Shown here piece after piece: positions 9,799-21,700 of a stretch of 64,000 nt of DNA. The stretch is from Buttiauxella noackiae ATCC 51607 (GTDB taxonomy: Bacteria > Pseudomonadota > Gammaproteobacteria > Enterobacterales > Enterobacteriaceae): the NCBI RefSeq assembly GCF_001654865.1, contig NZ_LXEO01000032.1, forward strand, positions 1-64,000, given 5' to 3'. Position 1 is the first letter of the stretch, and each line of letters begins with the position of its first letter. A program made the translations under genes and the position numbers. The notes beneath the pieces were generated by a model. The model saw only the letters and a program-made list of their open reading frames with translations, was not told where the DNA came from and ran no database searches.

Positions 9799-10419
9799 TT
9801 AGCTCGACAAATTATTAATTTTCATCTGCATCATTTCGCGCAGGGCTGGAGAAGCATCAGTTTGTGAGCCTTTGCTCCACGCATCGCGTGCACCTTGCTT
9901 GTCCCCTTTGCTGAGCAACGCTTCACCGCGCAAATCAGCAACAATCGCTACCCAACCTTCGCCTTTAATGCTGTCGAGGGTTTTCAGCGCCGCATCAGAT
10001 TGCTTTTGTTGTATTTGAATACGTGCCAGACGTGCGTTGATCAGCGCCTGCAAATTTGCATCGCTGGTGCTGCTCAGGCCTTGCTGCAATTGAGCTGCCG
10101 CTTTCGCCAGATCATTGTTATCAGCATATTTCTGCGCAAGTTCCAATGACGCTAAAGCGCCATATGTATTCTTCGTGCTGGCAGCAAATTTCTCTGCAGC
10201 ACTCAGTGTTGCAGGTTGATCGGCACGCACAGCATCTGTCACAGTTTGATATTCCAGAGAAGAAGCCATCGAGCTTTCAACCTGATGGCTGTTCCAGTAA
10301 CGCCAACCAACCAGTGCGCCAATACCTAATACGACACCAACCACTAGCGCTTTACCATTTTCAGCAAAGAAGCGTTTTACCGCATCAACCTGTTCGTTAT
10401 CGTTTTCGTAAATTTCCAC
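9799..10419 (-). CDS. yfgM: YfgM, inner-membrane TPR-like ancillary SecYEG protein
   Basis: A single-span membrane protein with a periplasmic TPR-like domain. In E. coli YfgM associates with the SecYEG translocon and PpiD and modulates the Rcs response. The 206 residues match the family: a cytoplasmic N-terminus (1-23), a transmembrane segment (about 24-42, GKALVVGVVLGIGALVGW) and a helical-repeat periplasmic region rich in Ala, Gln and Lys. It sits 36 bp downstream of hisS and 10 bp upstream of bamB. Confidence 0.93.
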   Translation of the reverse strand: MEIYENDNEQVDAVKRFFAENGKALVVGVVLGIGALVGWRYWNSHQVESSMASSLEYQTVTDAVRADQPATLSAAEKFAASTKNTYGALASLELAQKYADNNDLAKAAAQLQQGLSSTSDANLQALINARLARIQIQQKQSDAALKTLDSIKGEGWVAIVADLRGEALLSKGDKQGARDAWSKGSQTDASPALREMMQMKINNLSS

Positions 10420-10455
10420 GCAGTCCTTCTCCTTAACGATTTATCACTGGGGAAA

Positions 10456-11730
10456 TTAACCCAGTAGCGCCTGCAAATGAGCGACCGCGTTTACTTGCTC
10501 AACGGTAGTTTGCTCACCTGTGCGCAGATCCTTCACGACGACCTGACCACTTGCAACTTCGGTTTCGCCCAGCACCAGGGCTACACGTGCGCCCCATTTA
10601 TCTGCACGGACGAACTGCTTCTTGAAGTTGCCACCGCCATAGTTGGTCATTAGCTTGATAGCCGGGACCTGATCACGTAATTGCTCAGCTAACAGCATCG
10701 CTGCCGCTTGCGTTCCCTGACCTGACGATATCAGGTAAATATCGACAACAGATTCTGCTTTAAATTCCGGGTTGATAGCCTGAACCAGTAAAACAAGTCG
10801 TTCCAGACCCATGGCGAAGCCTACAGCAGGTGCCGCGCGGCCACCCAGTTGCTCGACCAAACCGTCGTAACGGCCACCCGCGCAAACGGTGCCCTGGGAA
10901 CCCAGGCTGCTTGTCACCCATTCGAAAACGGTACGGTTGTAGTAATCCAGACCGCGTACCAGGCGCTGATTCACGGTATACGCGATACCGGCAGCATCAA
11001 GGTATTGGCACAAACCAGCGAAATGCTCACGGGACTCTTCGTCCAGATAGTCGCCAAGCGTTGGCGCATCATCCAACAGAGCCTGAACTTCAGGATTTTT
11101 AGAGTCCAGTACGCGCAATGGGTTGCTGTACATGCGACGCTGGCAATCTTCGTCCAGCTTCTCTTTATGCTGTTCCAGGAACGCGACCAGCGCATCACGG
11201 TAGTTAGCACGTGCTTCAAGCGAACCAATTGAATTCAGTTCCAGGCTTACGTGCTGGTCGATACCCAATGCGCGCCACCAGCGTGCAGTCAGCATAATAA
11301 GCTCAGCATCAATATCTGGCCCTTGCAGACCAAATACTTCGACACCCAGCTGATTGAACTGGCGGTAACGCCCTTTTTGCGGACGCTCATGTCGGAACAT
11401 CGGCCCGATGTACCACAAGCGCTGTTCCTGATTGTACAGAAGACCATGTTCGATACCGGCACGCACGCAGCCCGCGGTGCCTTCAGGACGCAGAGTCAGG
11501 CTATCGCCGTTGCGGTCCTCAAAGGTATACATCTCTTTTTCAACCACGTCGGTCACTTCACCGATTGCGCGTTTGAATAACGGGGTCTGCTCTACAATCG
11601 GCAAACGGATTTCACTGTAACCGTAGCTGCCGAGCACCTGTTTCAGAATGCCTTCAATGCGCTGCCAAATGGCGGTTTCGCCAGGCAGGTAATCGTTCAT
11701 GCCGCGGATGGCTTGAATGTTTTTTGCCAC
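10456..11730 (-). CDS. hisS: Histidyl-tRNA synthetase
   Basis: Class II synthetase charging tRNA-His. It has 424 residues, as in E. coli. Motif 2 ([15 protein letters not shown]) lies near 110, and the histidine-specific motifs [15 protein letters not shown] and GGRYDGL near 260-290. Motif 3 (GFAMGLERL) is near 310, and the anticodon-binding domain occupies the C-terminal 100 residues. It lies in the rodZ-ispG-hisS-yfgM-bamB series on the minus strand, with a 117-bp gap after ispG that holds two hairpins. Confidence 0.98.
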   Translation of the reverse strand: MAKNIQAIRGMNDYLPGETAIWQRIEGILKQVLGSYGYSEIRLPIVEQTPLFKRAIGEVTDVVEKEMYTFEDRNGDSLTLRPEGTAGCVRAGIEHGLLYNQEQRLWYIGPMFRHERPQKGRYRQFNQLGVEVFGLQGPDIDAELIMLTARWWRALGIDQHVSLELNSIGSLEARANYRDALVAFLEQHKEKLDEDCQRRMYSNPLRVLDSKNPEVQALLDDAPTLGDYLDEESREHFAGLCQYLDAAGIAYTVNQRLVRGLDYYNRTVFEWVTSSLGSQGTVCAGGRYDGLVEQLGGRAAPAVGFAMGLERLVLLVQAINPEFKAESVVDIYLISSGQGTQAAAMLLAEQLRDQVPAIKLMTNYGGGNFKKQFVRADKWGARVALVLGETEVASGQVVVKDLRTGEQTTVEQVNAVAHLQALLG

Positions 11731-11760
11731 GTTTATTCTCTACCGAATTTATACAAAAAA

Positions 11761-11837
11761 TGAACCCGAAATCAGACTGTTTGCTGTCACAAAACGTCTG
11801 GCGGGTTCAATCATACACGGGAAGCCGAATGCTTCCC
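11761..11837 (-). other. Two hairpins in the ispG-hisS intergenic region
   Basis: TGAACCCG (11761-11768) pairs with CGGGTTCA (11802-11809), and GGGAAGC (11819-11825) pairs with GCTTCCC (11831-11837). Neither is followed by a good T-run on the minus strand. They look like structured intercistronic mRNA rather than a clear terminator. Confidence 0.45.
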
Positions 11838-11847
11838 ATGTTTCGCA

Positions 11848-12969
11848 CTATTTTTCCAACTGCTGGATACTAATCCGCTGCGATTCATCGAGCATGGAAG
11901 CCTTGGCACGAATACGCGCTTCCAGCTGCGCAATCATGTTTTCGTTATCCATTCGCTCGCGCTGACGCACACCGTCTTCGTAGAAGCCACTCATCTTGTG
12001 GCCACCGGTCACACCTAAAGTGGAAACCAGCGCTTCGCCCGGCCCGTTCACCACACAACCAATAATCGAAACATCCATTGGCGTGATGATATCTTCCAGG
12101 CGCTCTTCGAGCGCGTTCACGGTACCGATAACATCGAACTCCTGGCGCGAACACGTTGGGCAGGCGATAAAGTTAATGCCGCGAGCACGGATACGCAAAG
12201 ATTTCAGAATGTCGAAACCGACCTTGATCTCTTCAACCGGATCGGCAGCCAGTGATACACGCAGCGTGTCACCGATGCCTTCGGAAAGGAGTAAGCCGAG
12301 GCCAATCGCTGATTTTACTGAACCGCTACGCATGCCGCCCGCTTCGGTGATCCCGAGATGCAGCGGTTGATCAATTTGCTTAGCCAGTAAACGATAGGAT
12401 TCAACCGCCAGGAAAACGTCGGAGGCTTTTACGCTCACTTTGAACTGATCAAAGTTGAGACGATCCAGATGATCCACATGACGCATCGCCGATTCTAACA
12501 ATGCCTGTGGCGTTGGCTCGCCATACTTTTCTTGCAGATCTTTTTCCAGTGATCCGGCGTTAACACCGATACGGATCGGAATGTTTTTGTCCCGGGCACA
12601 ATCTACAACGGCGCGAATACGCTCTTCGTTGCCAATGTTACCTGGGTTGATGCGTAAGCAATCAACGCCATACTCAGCAACTTTGAGTGCGATGCGATAG
12701 TCAAAATGGATATCAGCGACCAACGGAACGTTGACCTGCTGTTTGATGAGCCTGAACGCTTCTGCTGCGTCCATCGTTGGCACGGATATACGAACGATAT
12801 CTGCCCCAACTCTTTCTAAGGCTCGAATCTGGTTAACAGTAGCTTCAACATCCGTAGTACGGGTGTTGGTCATAGACTGAACGGCGATCGGTGCCCCGTC
12901 GCCGATTGGCACATTCCCGACGTAGATCCGTTTAGATTTTCTACGTTGAATTGGGGCTTCATTATGCAT
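11848..12969 (-). CDS. ispG: (E)-4-hydroxy-3-methylbut-2-enyl-diphosphate synthase
   Basis: [4Fe-4S] enzyme of the MEP isoprenoid pathway that converts MEcPP to HMBPP. The TIM barrel occupies about 1-270 ([30 protein letters not shown]). The cluster domain has ACPTCSR and the third Cys in [11 protein letters not shown] 12969 ([12 protein letters not shown]) aligns with the E. coli start and gives 373 residues; a start at 12984 would only add MWRFV. It needs Fe-S clusters made by the isc operon in the same window. It is 37 bp downstream of rodZ. Confidence 0.97.
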   Translation of the reverse strand: MHNEAPIQRRKSKRIYVGNVPIGDGAPIAVQSMTNTRTTDVEATVNQIRALERVGADIVRISVPTMDAAEAFRLIKQQVNVPLVADIHFDYRIALKVAEYGVDCLRINPGNIGNEERIRAVVDCARDKNIPIRIGVNAGSLEKDLQEKYGEPTPQALLESAMRHVDHLDRLNFDQFKVSVKASDVFLAVESYRLLAKQIDQPLHLGITEAGGMRSGSVKSAIGLGLLLSEGIGDTLRVSLAADPVEEIKVGFDILKSLRIRARGINFIACPTCSRQEFDVIGTVNALEERLEDIITPMDVSIIGCVVNGPGEALVSTLGVTGGHKMSGFYEDGVRQRERMDNENMIAQLEARIRAKASMLDESQRISIQQLEK

Positions 12970-13006
12970 TACAAATCTCCACAATTACGCGTCATGCTGG
13001 CTGCAA

Positions 13007-14026
13007 TTATTCAGCACTTACTGTCAGACGTGCAACCTGGCTAGTTCTGATAAAGCGACTCAAATCGACAGGTTTACCCTGGAATTGAATCTGAACCGCA
13101 GCGGGAGCACCAATTTTCAATTTGTACGGTGCCTGACCGGCTAAATTCAAATTGCCATCTTTACGCTGCATACCGCTAAACAATTTCTTGCCGGTTGCAT
13201 CAGTCACTTCAAGCCAGCAATCGGCGTTAAAGTTCATTACTAACGCATTCGGGTCAGCTGCAGGTGCAGTAGCCACAGCCGCCTGATCGGTAGGGAGGAG
13301 TGCGGCATTTTGCGCCGGAGTTGCTGGTGTAGCAGTGGCTTGCGCATTATCTACAGGTGCCTGGCTTGGTGCCACTACTGCGGAAGAATCCGCTGTAGTG
13401 GTTTGCTGAGCCGTTGCTGCTGGAGCCTGATTTGATGCTGAGTCAGTCACTGGCGCAGGCTGCGATACCGTTGGAGTCTGCACAGGTTGCTGTGCAGAAG
13501 TATCAGAAGTAGATGAATCGCTGGTAGTTAACGGTACTGACTGGGAGTTGCTATTGCTGGCAGAAAGTTCAGCTGAAGATTGATCGGCCATTGTCGAGAT
13601 CTCTTCCTGCTGCGCTTTGTGGTTTTGCCACCACCACGCACCTGTCAGGCCGACAACGACAAACAAAACAAGCCAGGTGAAGCTCATCAGCCAACCGTCA
13701 CGTTTCTTACGGCGTTTCCCCAGTGAAAAACTTTGCATCGGAGCCACTTTAGCAGCTCTGATAGGTGCCTGTTTTTCCATCATTGGCAACAGTTCTTCTT
13801 CCGGAATACGCACAAGACGCGCATAAGAACGGATATAACCACGCAGGAAGGTAGACGCTAACTCGGCAGGCGCCTTGTCATCTTCAATATCCCGAACGGT
13901 AGAAACTTTCAGGCACAAGCGTTCGGCCACTGCTTGTTGGCTAAGACCGAGTTCTTCACGGGCAACACGTAAACGTTCACCCGTGGTTTTTGCTGCATTT
14001 GATTCGTGAGTGGCTTCAGTATTCAT
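13007..14026 (-). CDS. rodZ: Cytoskeleton protein RodZ
   Basis: Links MreB filaments to the membrane-spanning elongation machinery that sets rod shape. The 339 residues compare with 337 in E. coli. A cytoplasmic helix-turn-helix domain (about 15-85, [19 protein letters not shown]) precedes a basic juxtamembrane stretch (KRRKKRDGW) and one transmembrane helix (about 112-132). The periplasmic linker is rich in Ser, Thr, Gln and Ala, and a beta domain occupies about 255-339. It is the first gene of the rodZ-ispG-hisS run, with a 439-bp leader/intergenic region upstream. Confidence 0.95.
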   Translation of the reverse strand: MNTEATHESNAAKTTGERLRVAREELGLSQQAVAERLCLKVSTVRDIEDDKAPAELASTFLRGYIRSYARLVRIPEEELLPMMEKQAPIRAAKVAPMQSFSLGKRRKKRDGWLMSFTWLVLFVVVGLTGAWWWQNHKAQQEEISTMADQSSAELSASNSNSQSVPLTTSDSSTSDTSAQQPVQTPTVSQPAPVTDSASNQAPAATAQQTTTADSSAVVAPSQAPVDNAQATATPATPAQNAALLPTDQAAVATAPAADPNALVMNFNADCWLEVTDATGKKLFSGMQRKDGNLNLAGQAPYKLKIGAPAAVQIQFQGKPVDLSRFIRTSQVARLTVSAE

Positions 14027-14465
14027 TAGCTACAATTGCTGGGACTGTTCGATTAAGGAATTAGGCAGGAGTCCTGGAGCACCGCGTTTCCGCTTCACCA
14101 CGCTCTCCCGCTTCGCGAAACAAATCTGTGTTCTGGAGAGTAAACTCCAGACAACATAACATTTAGCTCAAACTACTTGTTCACATAAACATGCTGCATT
14201 GTGTGAACGACTTAATCACTGATGAGTTAACCATAGACATCATTTTTAATGTTGTCAGTCAATTGCGACCAGCGATGATTTAATAGATGCGCCTAAACTA
14301 TTGTTGTACCGTTACATACTGCCTTAAAGCACGGTGAAACGCACCGTAATTATTAATCTTAAAGTCACTAGCCAAACTTGCATAACTGCCAGATATCACT
14401 ATGTGTTTTTTGAACCCCGCAGCATCACTGCCACAGGGTTCTTATCTGACGAACGCAATAGTTTA
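14027..14465. other. Gene-free rodZ-rlmN interval with hairpins
   Basis: No convincing coding frame is seen. Two symmetric elements stand out: TCTGGAG at 14132-14138 pairs with CTCCAGA at 14145-14151 (6-nt loop), and GTTCACA at 14179-14185 pairs with TGTGAAC at 14202-14208. Both would lie upstream of rodZ on its own strand, so they may belong to its leader or promoter region. A third arm pair, GAACCC at 14412 and GGGTTC at 14436, follows the rlmN stop but lacks a T-run. The same interval is gene-free in E. coli. Confidence 0.4.
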
Positions 14466-15632
14466 TCAGACTGCTTTAACATCAATAGGTTCACCCTGCA
14501 TACGTTTACGCAACGTACGCTTGGTGCGGTCAATCACTTCGCCAGCCAGCTGACCACAAGCCGCGTCAATATCATCGCCACGCGTTTTACGCACGATGGT
14601 AGTGAAGCCGTAACTCATTAATACTTTTGAGAAACGGTCGATACGGCTGTTGGAGCTACGGCCATATGGCGCCCCCGGGAACGGGTTCCATGGGATCAAG
14701 TTAATCTTACATGGCGTATCTTTCAGGCATTCTGCCAATTGATGCGCATGCTCTGTACCATCGTTGACGTGATCCAGCAGAACGTATTCCACAGTGACAC
14801 GACCCTGATTGGCGTTGGATTTCTCCAGATAACGACGCACAGAGGACAGGAAAGTCTCGATGTTGTACTTTTTGTTGATCGGCATGATCTGGTCGCGAAT
14901 TTCGTCGGTCGGTGCATGCAGAGAAATAGCCAATGCCACATCAATCATGTCGCCCAACTTATCCAGCGCTGGAACCACACCAGAAGTAGAAAGGGTAACG
15001 CGACGTTTGGAAAGCCCGAAACCAAAGTCATCAAGCATGATTTCCATTGCCGGAACCACGTTGTTGAGATTCAGCAGCGGTTCACCCATGCCCATCATAA
15101 CTACGTTAGTGATAGGACGTACGCCGGTTTTCTTTTGCGCGCCGATAATTTTCGCCGCACGCCATACCTGACCGATGATTTCAGAAACACGCAGGTTACG
15201 GTTGAAACCTTGTTGGGCTGTTGAGCAGAATTTACATTCCAGAGCACATCCAACCTGCGAGGAAACGCACAGTGTGGCGCGGTCTTCTTCGGGGATGTAT
15301 ACCGTTTCAACAAGCTGGTCAGCGATGCGGATCGCCCATTTAATGGTGCCATCGGCAGAACGCTGTTCTTCGGCAACTTCAGGAGCGCGGATTTCAGCGA
15401 CTTCTTTAAGTCTGTTACGCAGAACTTTGTTGATATCAGTCATTTCATCGAAGTCATCACTGCAATAGTGATACATCCATTTCATGACCTGATCGGCGCG
15501 GAAGGGTTTTTCGCCCATTTCGGCAAAAAACTCACGCAGTTGCTGGCGGTTAAGGTCCAACAGGTTAATTTTTTCGGACTTGCTGGAAACGACTGAAACT
15601 GGTGTCTCAGGAGTGACAATTTGCTCTGACAT
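14466..15632 (-). CDS. rlmN: Dual-specificity 23S rRNA/tRNA adenine-C2 methyltransferase RlmN
   Basis: Radical-SAM enzyme that makes m2A2503 in 23S rRNA and m2A37 in tRNAs. The 388 residues compare with 384 in E. coli. The radical SAM motif is CALECKFC (about 126-133), the SAM-binding motif is MGMGEPLLN, and the methyl-carrying Cys lies in [12 protein letters not shown] near the C-terminus. The N-terminal HhH-like domain binds RNA. The extra residues are near the N-terminus. The enzyme itself needs an Fe-S cluster. It lies downstream of ndk on the same strand. Confidence 0.97.
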   Translation of the reverse strand: MSEQIVTPETPVSVVSSKSEKINLLDLNRQQLREFFAEMGEKPFRADQVMKWMYHYCSDDFDEMTDINKVLRNRLKEVAEIRAPEVAEEQRSADGTIKWAIRIADQLVETVYIPEEDRATLCVSSQVGCALECKFCSTAQQGFNRNLRVSEIIGQVWRAAKIIGAQKKTGVRPITNVVMMGMGEPLLNLNNVVPAMEIMLDDFGFGLSKRRVTLSTSGVVPALDKLGDMIDVALAISLHAPTDEIRDQIMPINKKYNIETFLSSVRRYLEKSNANQGRVTVEYVLLDHVNDGTEHAHQLAECLKDTPCKINLIPWNPFPGAPYGRSSNSRIDRFSKVLMSYGFTTIVRKTRGDDIDAACGQLAGEVIDRTKRTLRKRMQGEPIDVKAV

Positions 15633-15685
15633 AATTTCTTCCGGCCTCGTTGTTACACGTTACGGCCCCAGGTGGGTTAAAAAGA

Positions 15686-15718
15686 TACGCCCCGAAGAGC
15701 AGGCTCATCCGGGGCGTA
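15686..15718 (-). terminator. Rho-independent terminator downstream of ndk
   Basis: A perfect 9-bp arm, TACGCCCCG at 15686-15694, pairs with CGGGGCGTA at 15710-15718, with an extra GAGC/GCTC pairing inside. On the minus strand it is followed by TCTTTTTAA. It separates ndk from rlmN. Confidence 0.75.
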
Positions 15719-15808
15719 GCATTGTACAAATTCTATGGCACAGAAGCCATGGCTGAAAGCGACGTACAGACAAATAAAATGTAACTGTCGCTTAACAGTT
15801 AATACTTA

Positions 15809-16240
15809 TTAGCGAGTGCGTGGGCAAACTTCGCCTTCAGCGAAGAAATAAGCAATTTCACGGGCAGCAGATTCAACAGAATCAGAACCGTGAGTGCCGT
15901 TTTCGGTGAAGCTGTCAGCGTAATCTGCACGCAAAGTACCAGCCAAAGCATTTGCCGGGTTGGTTGCACCCAGGATGTCACGGTGACGCTGAACGGCATT
16001 TTCGCCTTCCAGTACGCTAACCATGATTGGGCCGGAAGTCATGAACGCAACCAGACCATCGAAGAAAGGCTTGCCTTCGTGCTCAGCATAGAAACCCTGA
16101 GCTTGTTCAGAAGTCAGGTGCAGCATTTTCGCGCCAACAATCTTAAACCCTGCGGATTCAAAACGAGCATAAATATTACCAATAACGTTTTTTGCCACCG
16201 CGTTTGGTTTGATGATGGAAAAAGTACGTTCAATAGCCAT
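15809..16240 (-). CDS. ndk: Nucleoside diphosphate kinase
   Basis: Transfers the gamma-phosphate of ATP to NDPs through a phosphohistidine, balancing NTP pools, including GTP made by the nearby guaBA products. It has 143 residues, as in E. coli. The active-site loop [16 protein letters not shown] precedes NGTHGSDS, which carries the catalytic His near 117. Start at 16240 ([12 protein letters not shown]), with AGAGGT as ribosome site; the frame is open to 16351 but that extension has no family counterpart. Confidence 0.98.
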   Translation of the reverse strand: MAIERTFSIIKPNAVAKNVIGNIYARFESAGFKIVGAKMLHLTSEQAQGFYAEHEGKPFFDGLVAFMTSGPIMVSVLEGENAVQRHRDILGATNPANALAGTLRADYADSFTENGTHGSDSVESAAREIAYFFAEGEVCPRTR

Positions 16241-16416
16241 GATTACCTCTGTGTCTGTTCTGTTTGCCCGGCCCCTGAAGGGATAACCGGTTATGATTTG
16301 GCGCCGATTATAATGAGCAAGTCTCGCGTTGCCTATGGATGAAGGTAACATTTTTTTAAAATAAGATGAATATCGGCAACATTTTAATGCAAACGCCTAA
16401 AAATTAGACTAGCGCT

Positions 16417-18738
16417 CTACTGCAATACGAAATGAGCGGCGGCAATCTGCCCAGCTTCATCTAGAACCAAAACCTGGTACGCTCCCGGTTTATCAAGATT
16501 TAGAGCGATTCCGCTACTCTTTCCGCTAATCGGTTCACCGTTTAAAAACCACCAGCGATCGCCCAGGCCTCCCTGAACACTTAAACGAAGCGGTAAGCGC
16601 AACTCACCGGGAGGACGCTTCAAAATAGCGCCCTCGCGGACCCCTAACAACAATAAAGGCGTAACTTCATCTTTCTGCTGGGGTGGACATTGCTCTGACA
16701 CTTCCGGCAAACGAGCCACTCGCCTCTCATTCATTGGTAACCATGGTTCAAGCGGCAGCGGCCACAAAGAGATAATCTGCTGCCTGGCTCCCGAGCAATC
16801 AGCAGCAACGCGTTTTCCTTGTTCATCTAACCAGACGACCTTTCTTAACCCCTGAACCCCTTCCTGGCCCGGTGCTTCAAGCGTGGGCGGCTCGCTATTA
16901 TCGAGTAACCAGCCCGTTAATCTGCGCCGGCAGTTACTGTCCCCGGCTGGCAAATTCTGCCCACCCGGCCAGCAGATTTGCCCTTCGGAAACAGAAGGTG
17001 GACGAGGATCTACGGGTAGCCGTGCCTGCTGCACCGCAGAACTGGCTTGCAGTAAGTTATTAACTTGATTAAGCAACGGTACAGCACTGCCTAAACCAAA
17101 CTGCCCGGCAACCGGTGTGCTATCCGGGCGCCCTGTCCAGATACCAATCAAATAACGTGGGTTAATTCCAACGGCCCATGCGTCGCGATATCCATAACTG
17201 GTGCCGGTTTTCCAGGCCAACGGCACAACGGCTGGCAATGTGGCATCGGGCTGCGGCTGCGCCTCTCCCGCCAGAATGCGGCGAATAATCCAGGCTGCAC
17301 CAGCCGACATCAATGGGCGTTCGACTAATGGTTGATCTGGCTGCAAACGTAACTGCGCGGCTCGACCATGGCGAGCAAAAGCACTATATGCAGCGACAAT
17401 CTGATCAAGACGCGCACCACCGCCGCCAAGAATCAGCGAGAGATTAGGTTCACTGCCTTGCGGGAACCGCAAATCCAGACCAATGTTTCGCAATTGTGCG
17501 GCAAAACGTTTAGGGCCGTACGCTTCAAGTACCTGAACCGCCGGAAGATTGAGCGAACGCACCAGCGCTTCACTCATACTCACCGGGCCATGAAAACCGG
17601 TATCAAAATTCCCGGGGCGGTAATCACCAAAGCGGCGTGGCACATCCTGTAATAACGATGTTGCATGAATCAGCCCATCATCCAGCGCCAGGCCGTAAAC
17701 AAAGGGTTTCAGCACCGATCCGGGCGAACGAATTGCAGTGACCATATCAACGTGCCCGAAACGGCTTTGATCGTTGATATCGGCTGAACCAACCCAGCCA
17801 CGCACTTCCATCGTGGTGTGATCGACGACCAGTATCGCCATTGATGAGCGAGGCGGGAGCTGAGCTTTCCAGTTCAGTGCCAGTTCTTCAAGTTGGCGCT
17901 GCAATGGCGCATCGAGCGTTGTCGTTATTTTCTGATCTTTGCTGCGGTTCACCAGATAGCGTGAAAGCAACGGAGCCAATTGCGGCATTTGTCGTGGCGC
18001 CAGCCATACCGGTTCTTCGAGAGATTCTTTGACCTGCTGTGGCTCCCAGACAGCTTGCTCGGCCATACGCAGGAGAACTTTGTTACGTGCGGCTTGAGCC
18101 CGCTCAGGCCAGCGGTCCGGGCGCAAACGGCTTGGCGCTTGCGGAAGAACCGCCAGTAAAGCGGCTTCAGCATAACTCAGGTGTTGCGGGGACTTTCCGA
18201 GGTAAACCCAACTGGCTGCCCCCACGCCCTGTAACGTCCCGCCAAAGGGTGCGCGGTTAAGGTAGAGCGTGAGGATTTGTTCTTTCGATAGATGCCATTC
18301 GAGTTGCAAAGCGCGCCAAACCTGGCGGATTTTCCCCCCTAATGTGCGAGGGTGCGGGTCAAGTAAGCGGGCGACCTGCATCGTCAAGGTACTGCCACCG
18401 GAAATCACTTTTCCGCTAAGCAAATCTTGCCCAGCGGCACGCAATATCGATAGAGGATTAATTCCCGGATGATCCCAGAACCAGCGATCTTCATAGTTGA
18501 TTAAGGCTTCGAGATAACGAGGTGAAACGTCGTTTAACGTAACCGGATAGCGCCAGATCCCGTTCTCATCAGCGAAACGCCATAAGGGGGTGCCATCAGC
18601 CGCGACGACAACTCGTGCGGGATTCGCCTGAGAAAGCGGCAGCGGCCAAAGCCTGTCTGCCAGCCAAATCCCCAGACATAAAATAATTGGCAGTGCCACC
18701 AGAAAATAGCGGCGCCGCCAGCGAAATGGCTTAAGCAT
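16417..18738 (-). CDS. pbpC: Penicillin-binding protein 1C (peptidoglycan glycosyltransferase)
   Basis: Bifunctional class A PBP of the inner membrane. The 773 residues compare with 770 in E. coli. It has a cytoplasmic basic N-terminus and a transmembrane helix at about 11-29. The GT51 domain has catalytic Glu83 in NYEDRWFWDHPG and GGSTLTMQ. The transpeptidase domain has the SxxK Ser341-Lys344 in SPGSVLKPF and a KTGTSYGYRDAW motif. A C-terminal PBP1C domain spans about 685-773. It lies 13 bp downstream of yfhM; pbpC-yfhM pairing is conserved across proteobacteria, and the alpha-2-macroglobulin is thought to protect the cell when PBP1C is repairing a damaged wall. Confidence 0.97.
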   Translation of the reverse strand: MLKPFRWRRRYFLVALPIILCLGIWLADRLWPLPLSQANPARVVVAADGTPLWRFADENGIWRYPVTLNDVSPRYLEALINYEDRWFWDHPGINPLSILRAAGQDLLSGKVISGGSTLTMQVARLLDPHPRTLGGKIRQVWRALQLEWHLSKEQILTLYLNRAPFGGTLQGVGAASWVYLGKSPQHLSYAEAALLAVLPQAPSRLRPDRWPERAQAARNKVLLRMAEQAVWEPQQVKESLEEPVWLAPRQMPQLAPLLSRYLVNRSKDQKITTTLDAPLQRQLEELALNWKAQLPPRSSMAILVVDHTTMEVRGWVGSADINDQSRFGHVDMVTAIRSPGSVLKPFVYGLALDDGLIHATSLLQDVPRRFGDYRPGNFDTGFHGPVSMSEALVRSLNLPAVQVLEAYGPKRFAAQLRNIGLDLRFPQGSEPNLSLILGGGGARLDQIVAAYSAFARHGRAAQLRLQPDQPLVERPLMSAGAAWIIRRILAGEAQPQPDATLPAVVPLAWKTGTSYGYRDAWAVGINPRYLIGIWTGRPDSTPVAGQFGLGSAVPLLNQVNNLLQASSAVQQARLPVDPRPPSVSEGQICWPGGQNLPAGDSNCRRRLTGWLLDNSEPPTLEAPGQEGVQGLRKVVWLDEQGKRVAADCSGARQQIISLWPLPLEPWLPMNERRVARLPEVSEQCPPQQKDEVTPLLLLGVREGAILKRPPGELRLPLRLSVQGGLGDRWWFLNGEPISGKSSGIALNLDKPGAYQVLVLDEAGQIAAAHFVLQ

Positions 18739-18751
18739 TTTGCCTTGCCAG

Positions 18752-21700
18752 TTATGGATGAACAGTCAGCATGCCGGTGCTGGTTCCTGTTGCCCGCCAC
18801 TGCGGTACATACATCGACTCCACTTGCGAAACCGGCACGTTATAAGAGCCCGGAGTCACTGCGCGAGCAAGGTAAACCAGGGTCGCATGCTGCCCTTCAT
18901 TGAGCGGCACCGCGGCAACAAACCGATCGTCACGGAACTCCATATGCTGGATATCTGCCTGCTGCATCTGGTTTAACAAACCCTGAACCTGGCTATCACT
19001 GTCACTTAGGCTGGCACTGCTTTCTGAAAGGTTCTGGTTTTCCAACTCAAGTCCGGCAGGCAGCAAATCAACGACCAGTGCATCAGGCACATTTTTATCT
19101 GCCCATACATCCAGCCAGACCATCACTAACTCACCACTTTTCAATTCTGACAACGACTTGCTGTTGCCTTTCGCATCAAGGAAATGGCGCTCGATGTGCA
19201 ATACGTTGCTGTAAGGTGCTGGAGCCTGCTGCGGATAACCAACCGTATCTAATCGAAGATAGAGATTACCTGTCCCGGTATTAGTAATCTGTAGGCCTGC
19301 GAGTTGTTCAGCAGACAAATTACGTGTCACTGATTGAGTACCCGATAATGACCCCGTTGCAAAAGAAACCTGTGACTGCCAATCCCCTTTCGCCGTTTGC
19401 CAGTTGCGTCCTGCCAGGAACAACGCATTACTTTCCTGCGTAGAAAGCCAGCGCTGTGTGTATGCAAGATTAGAGAGATCCATCAGCAATTGATTCTGCT
19501 GTTCTGGAAGCAATTTGTTCTCTTCCAGCAGGCTCAGCATCATCGCTTTATCACGCAACTCACTACCATAATCGGCCATCCAGATACGTTCGTCGCTACG
19601 ACTGGTTTGCAAACCTAACTTGATAGCTTCGTCACCTCTTGGTGCATCCCCCATCAACTTCAATGCCACACCAAGTTGTACCAGCGGTAAGCCAGCACGA
19701 GCGCTGCTATGGCGCAACCATAGTTCACGCAAGGCACCCAATGGCGCTTTTTGCTGACGAGCCAACACCTGAGCGGCGTACGCTTGAACAGCAAATTTAC
19801 TGGCAGCAGCATCGTCGCTGTAGCGTAAAGCGATAACACCTGAATCCTGGAGATAACGTTGCAGGCGTTGGTTAGCTTTATTTAGCGAATCAGTATTAAC
19901 GCTATAACCTTGCTCACTCGCACGAATGAGGAAATCAGTCACATAAGCTGTAAGCCAGTATTCTTCTGGCCCTTCTTTGTCCCATAGACTGAAACTGCCA
20001 TTGTCGCGTTGCATATCCAGCAGGCGAGTAATCCCCAGGTCGATTGCAGCGCGGCGCTGTTCATCGCTGGTTCCTGTAATGCCCAGAGCAGCTAACTGTG
20101 CCTGGTTGGTATAAAGCGACGGGAACAACCCGCTGGTCGTCTGTTCAAGGCAGCCATATGGATAGGCTTTCAGTTCTCGGATATAGCGAGCGAGGTTTAA
20201 CGGCGGCCGACCACTCAATAGCACCTGGCCTTCAAGTGTTGCAGGCGCCAGGCCGGAAATATGCTGCGGAGGAATATCCCACACTTCACCAGCCGCAAGC
20301 ACCACACCACTATTGATGTTTTGCGCTGGGAACGGAGGACGCACACCTAATTTCCACTGTTTTTGCTGTGTGGCAAATGTTTCGCCAGGCAAGTTAAGCC
20401 CGCTAATTTGTGCAGTTAGCTCACCATCACCGAAGCCACTCAACGCGCGAACCGGAATAAACACTGTTTTGCGCGCTCCCGGTAACAGCGTAACGGTTTG
20501 TAAGGGAGCTGAATCCAGAGCCAGCAAACCTGTGGTTTTTAGGTTAATGCTCAGTTGCTGAGATTGATCAGTCAGGTTCGTGAGATCCATCGCCAGGCGG
20601 CTGCTGTCCCCACTGGCCATAAAGCGTGGTGCTGCAAGTTCAGTAACTAACGGAGCCGCAACAACAACTTTTTCTTCACTACTACCAAAATGGTCTTCGG
20701 TCCAGGCTTGGGCCATCACCTGTAGCTCACCATTAAAATCACCAATAGGGAGTGTAACCGTGCCCTCACCCTTTTCATCCAGCTGTACCGGTTGAGCTTG
20801 CTGAGCAATGATAGTGACATGGTTTACCGGCTTTTTACCGCCACGGCTTAACTCGTCACCTTCATCGCCATCACCACCAAAACGTAAAGCGGCAAGCCGC
20901 CCTTCACCCTCAATGACCTGGCCATAGATATCGTATAAATCCGCTCCATAACGTTTACGGCCAAAGAAGGCTTCCCACGGATCCGGGGTTTTGTAGTCGG
21001 TAATGTTCAGCACGCCACTATCAACAGCGGAAACCAGCACATGAATTTGCTTTGGTATTTCACCGTTAATCGGCTTGGTTTTTACTTTTACCGTGAGGTT
21101 TTGATTCGGACGCATTTTGGCTGGTGCTTCTAAAGAAAGCGCCAGTCTGCGGCTTTCGTCTCCCAGTGGTAGATGCAAAATCCCAACAGAACGTTTTGGC
21201 GTGGAGGCCCGACTCTTATCTCCAGGTCGAATAACAAGCGTGCTGAGATACAGATCATGCCGCTGCCAGCTTTTATCAACCGGAATAGCGATATCCAGAC
21301 CTTTCTCCGGAACATCAATTTCTTTCCACCACAGCGGACCATCACTGGATTCAACCATTGCATAGCCTTTGCCAGCCGCCGGGGCAGAAATATGCAGATT
21401 GATGGTGTCACCAGGCTTGTAACTCGGTTTATCAATTTTCAGTGTTACACGGTCAGGGCGCACAACCCCCTCTCCATCGCTGTTGTCCTGCCAGCTGTAG
21501 CCTGCCCAAAAACGAATGCTGCTGACGATATTGGTATCAGGGTCGCGAACTTCCAGACGGTAGGAACCCCACTCAACCGGGAAAGCCACTTTGCCCGTTT
21601 CACCAGCAGCAAGATCCAACTTTTGTTCAGCCTCTACGAGATCTTTCTGATCGTATTGCGACTGCCAGCCTTGCCCCTCTTCCCAGTTCCAGAAGTAATC

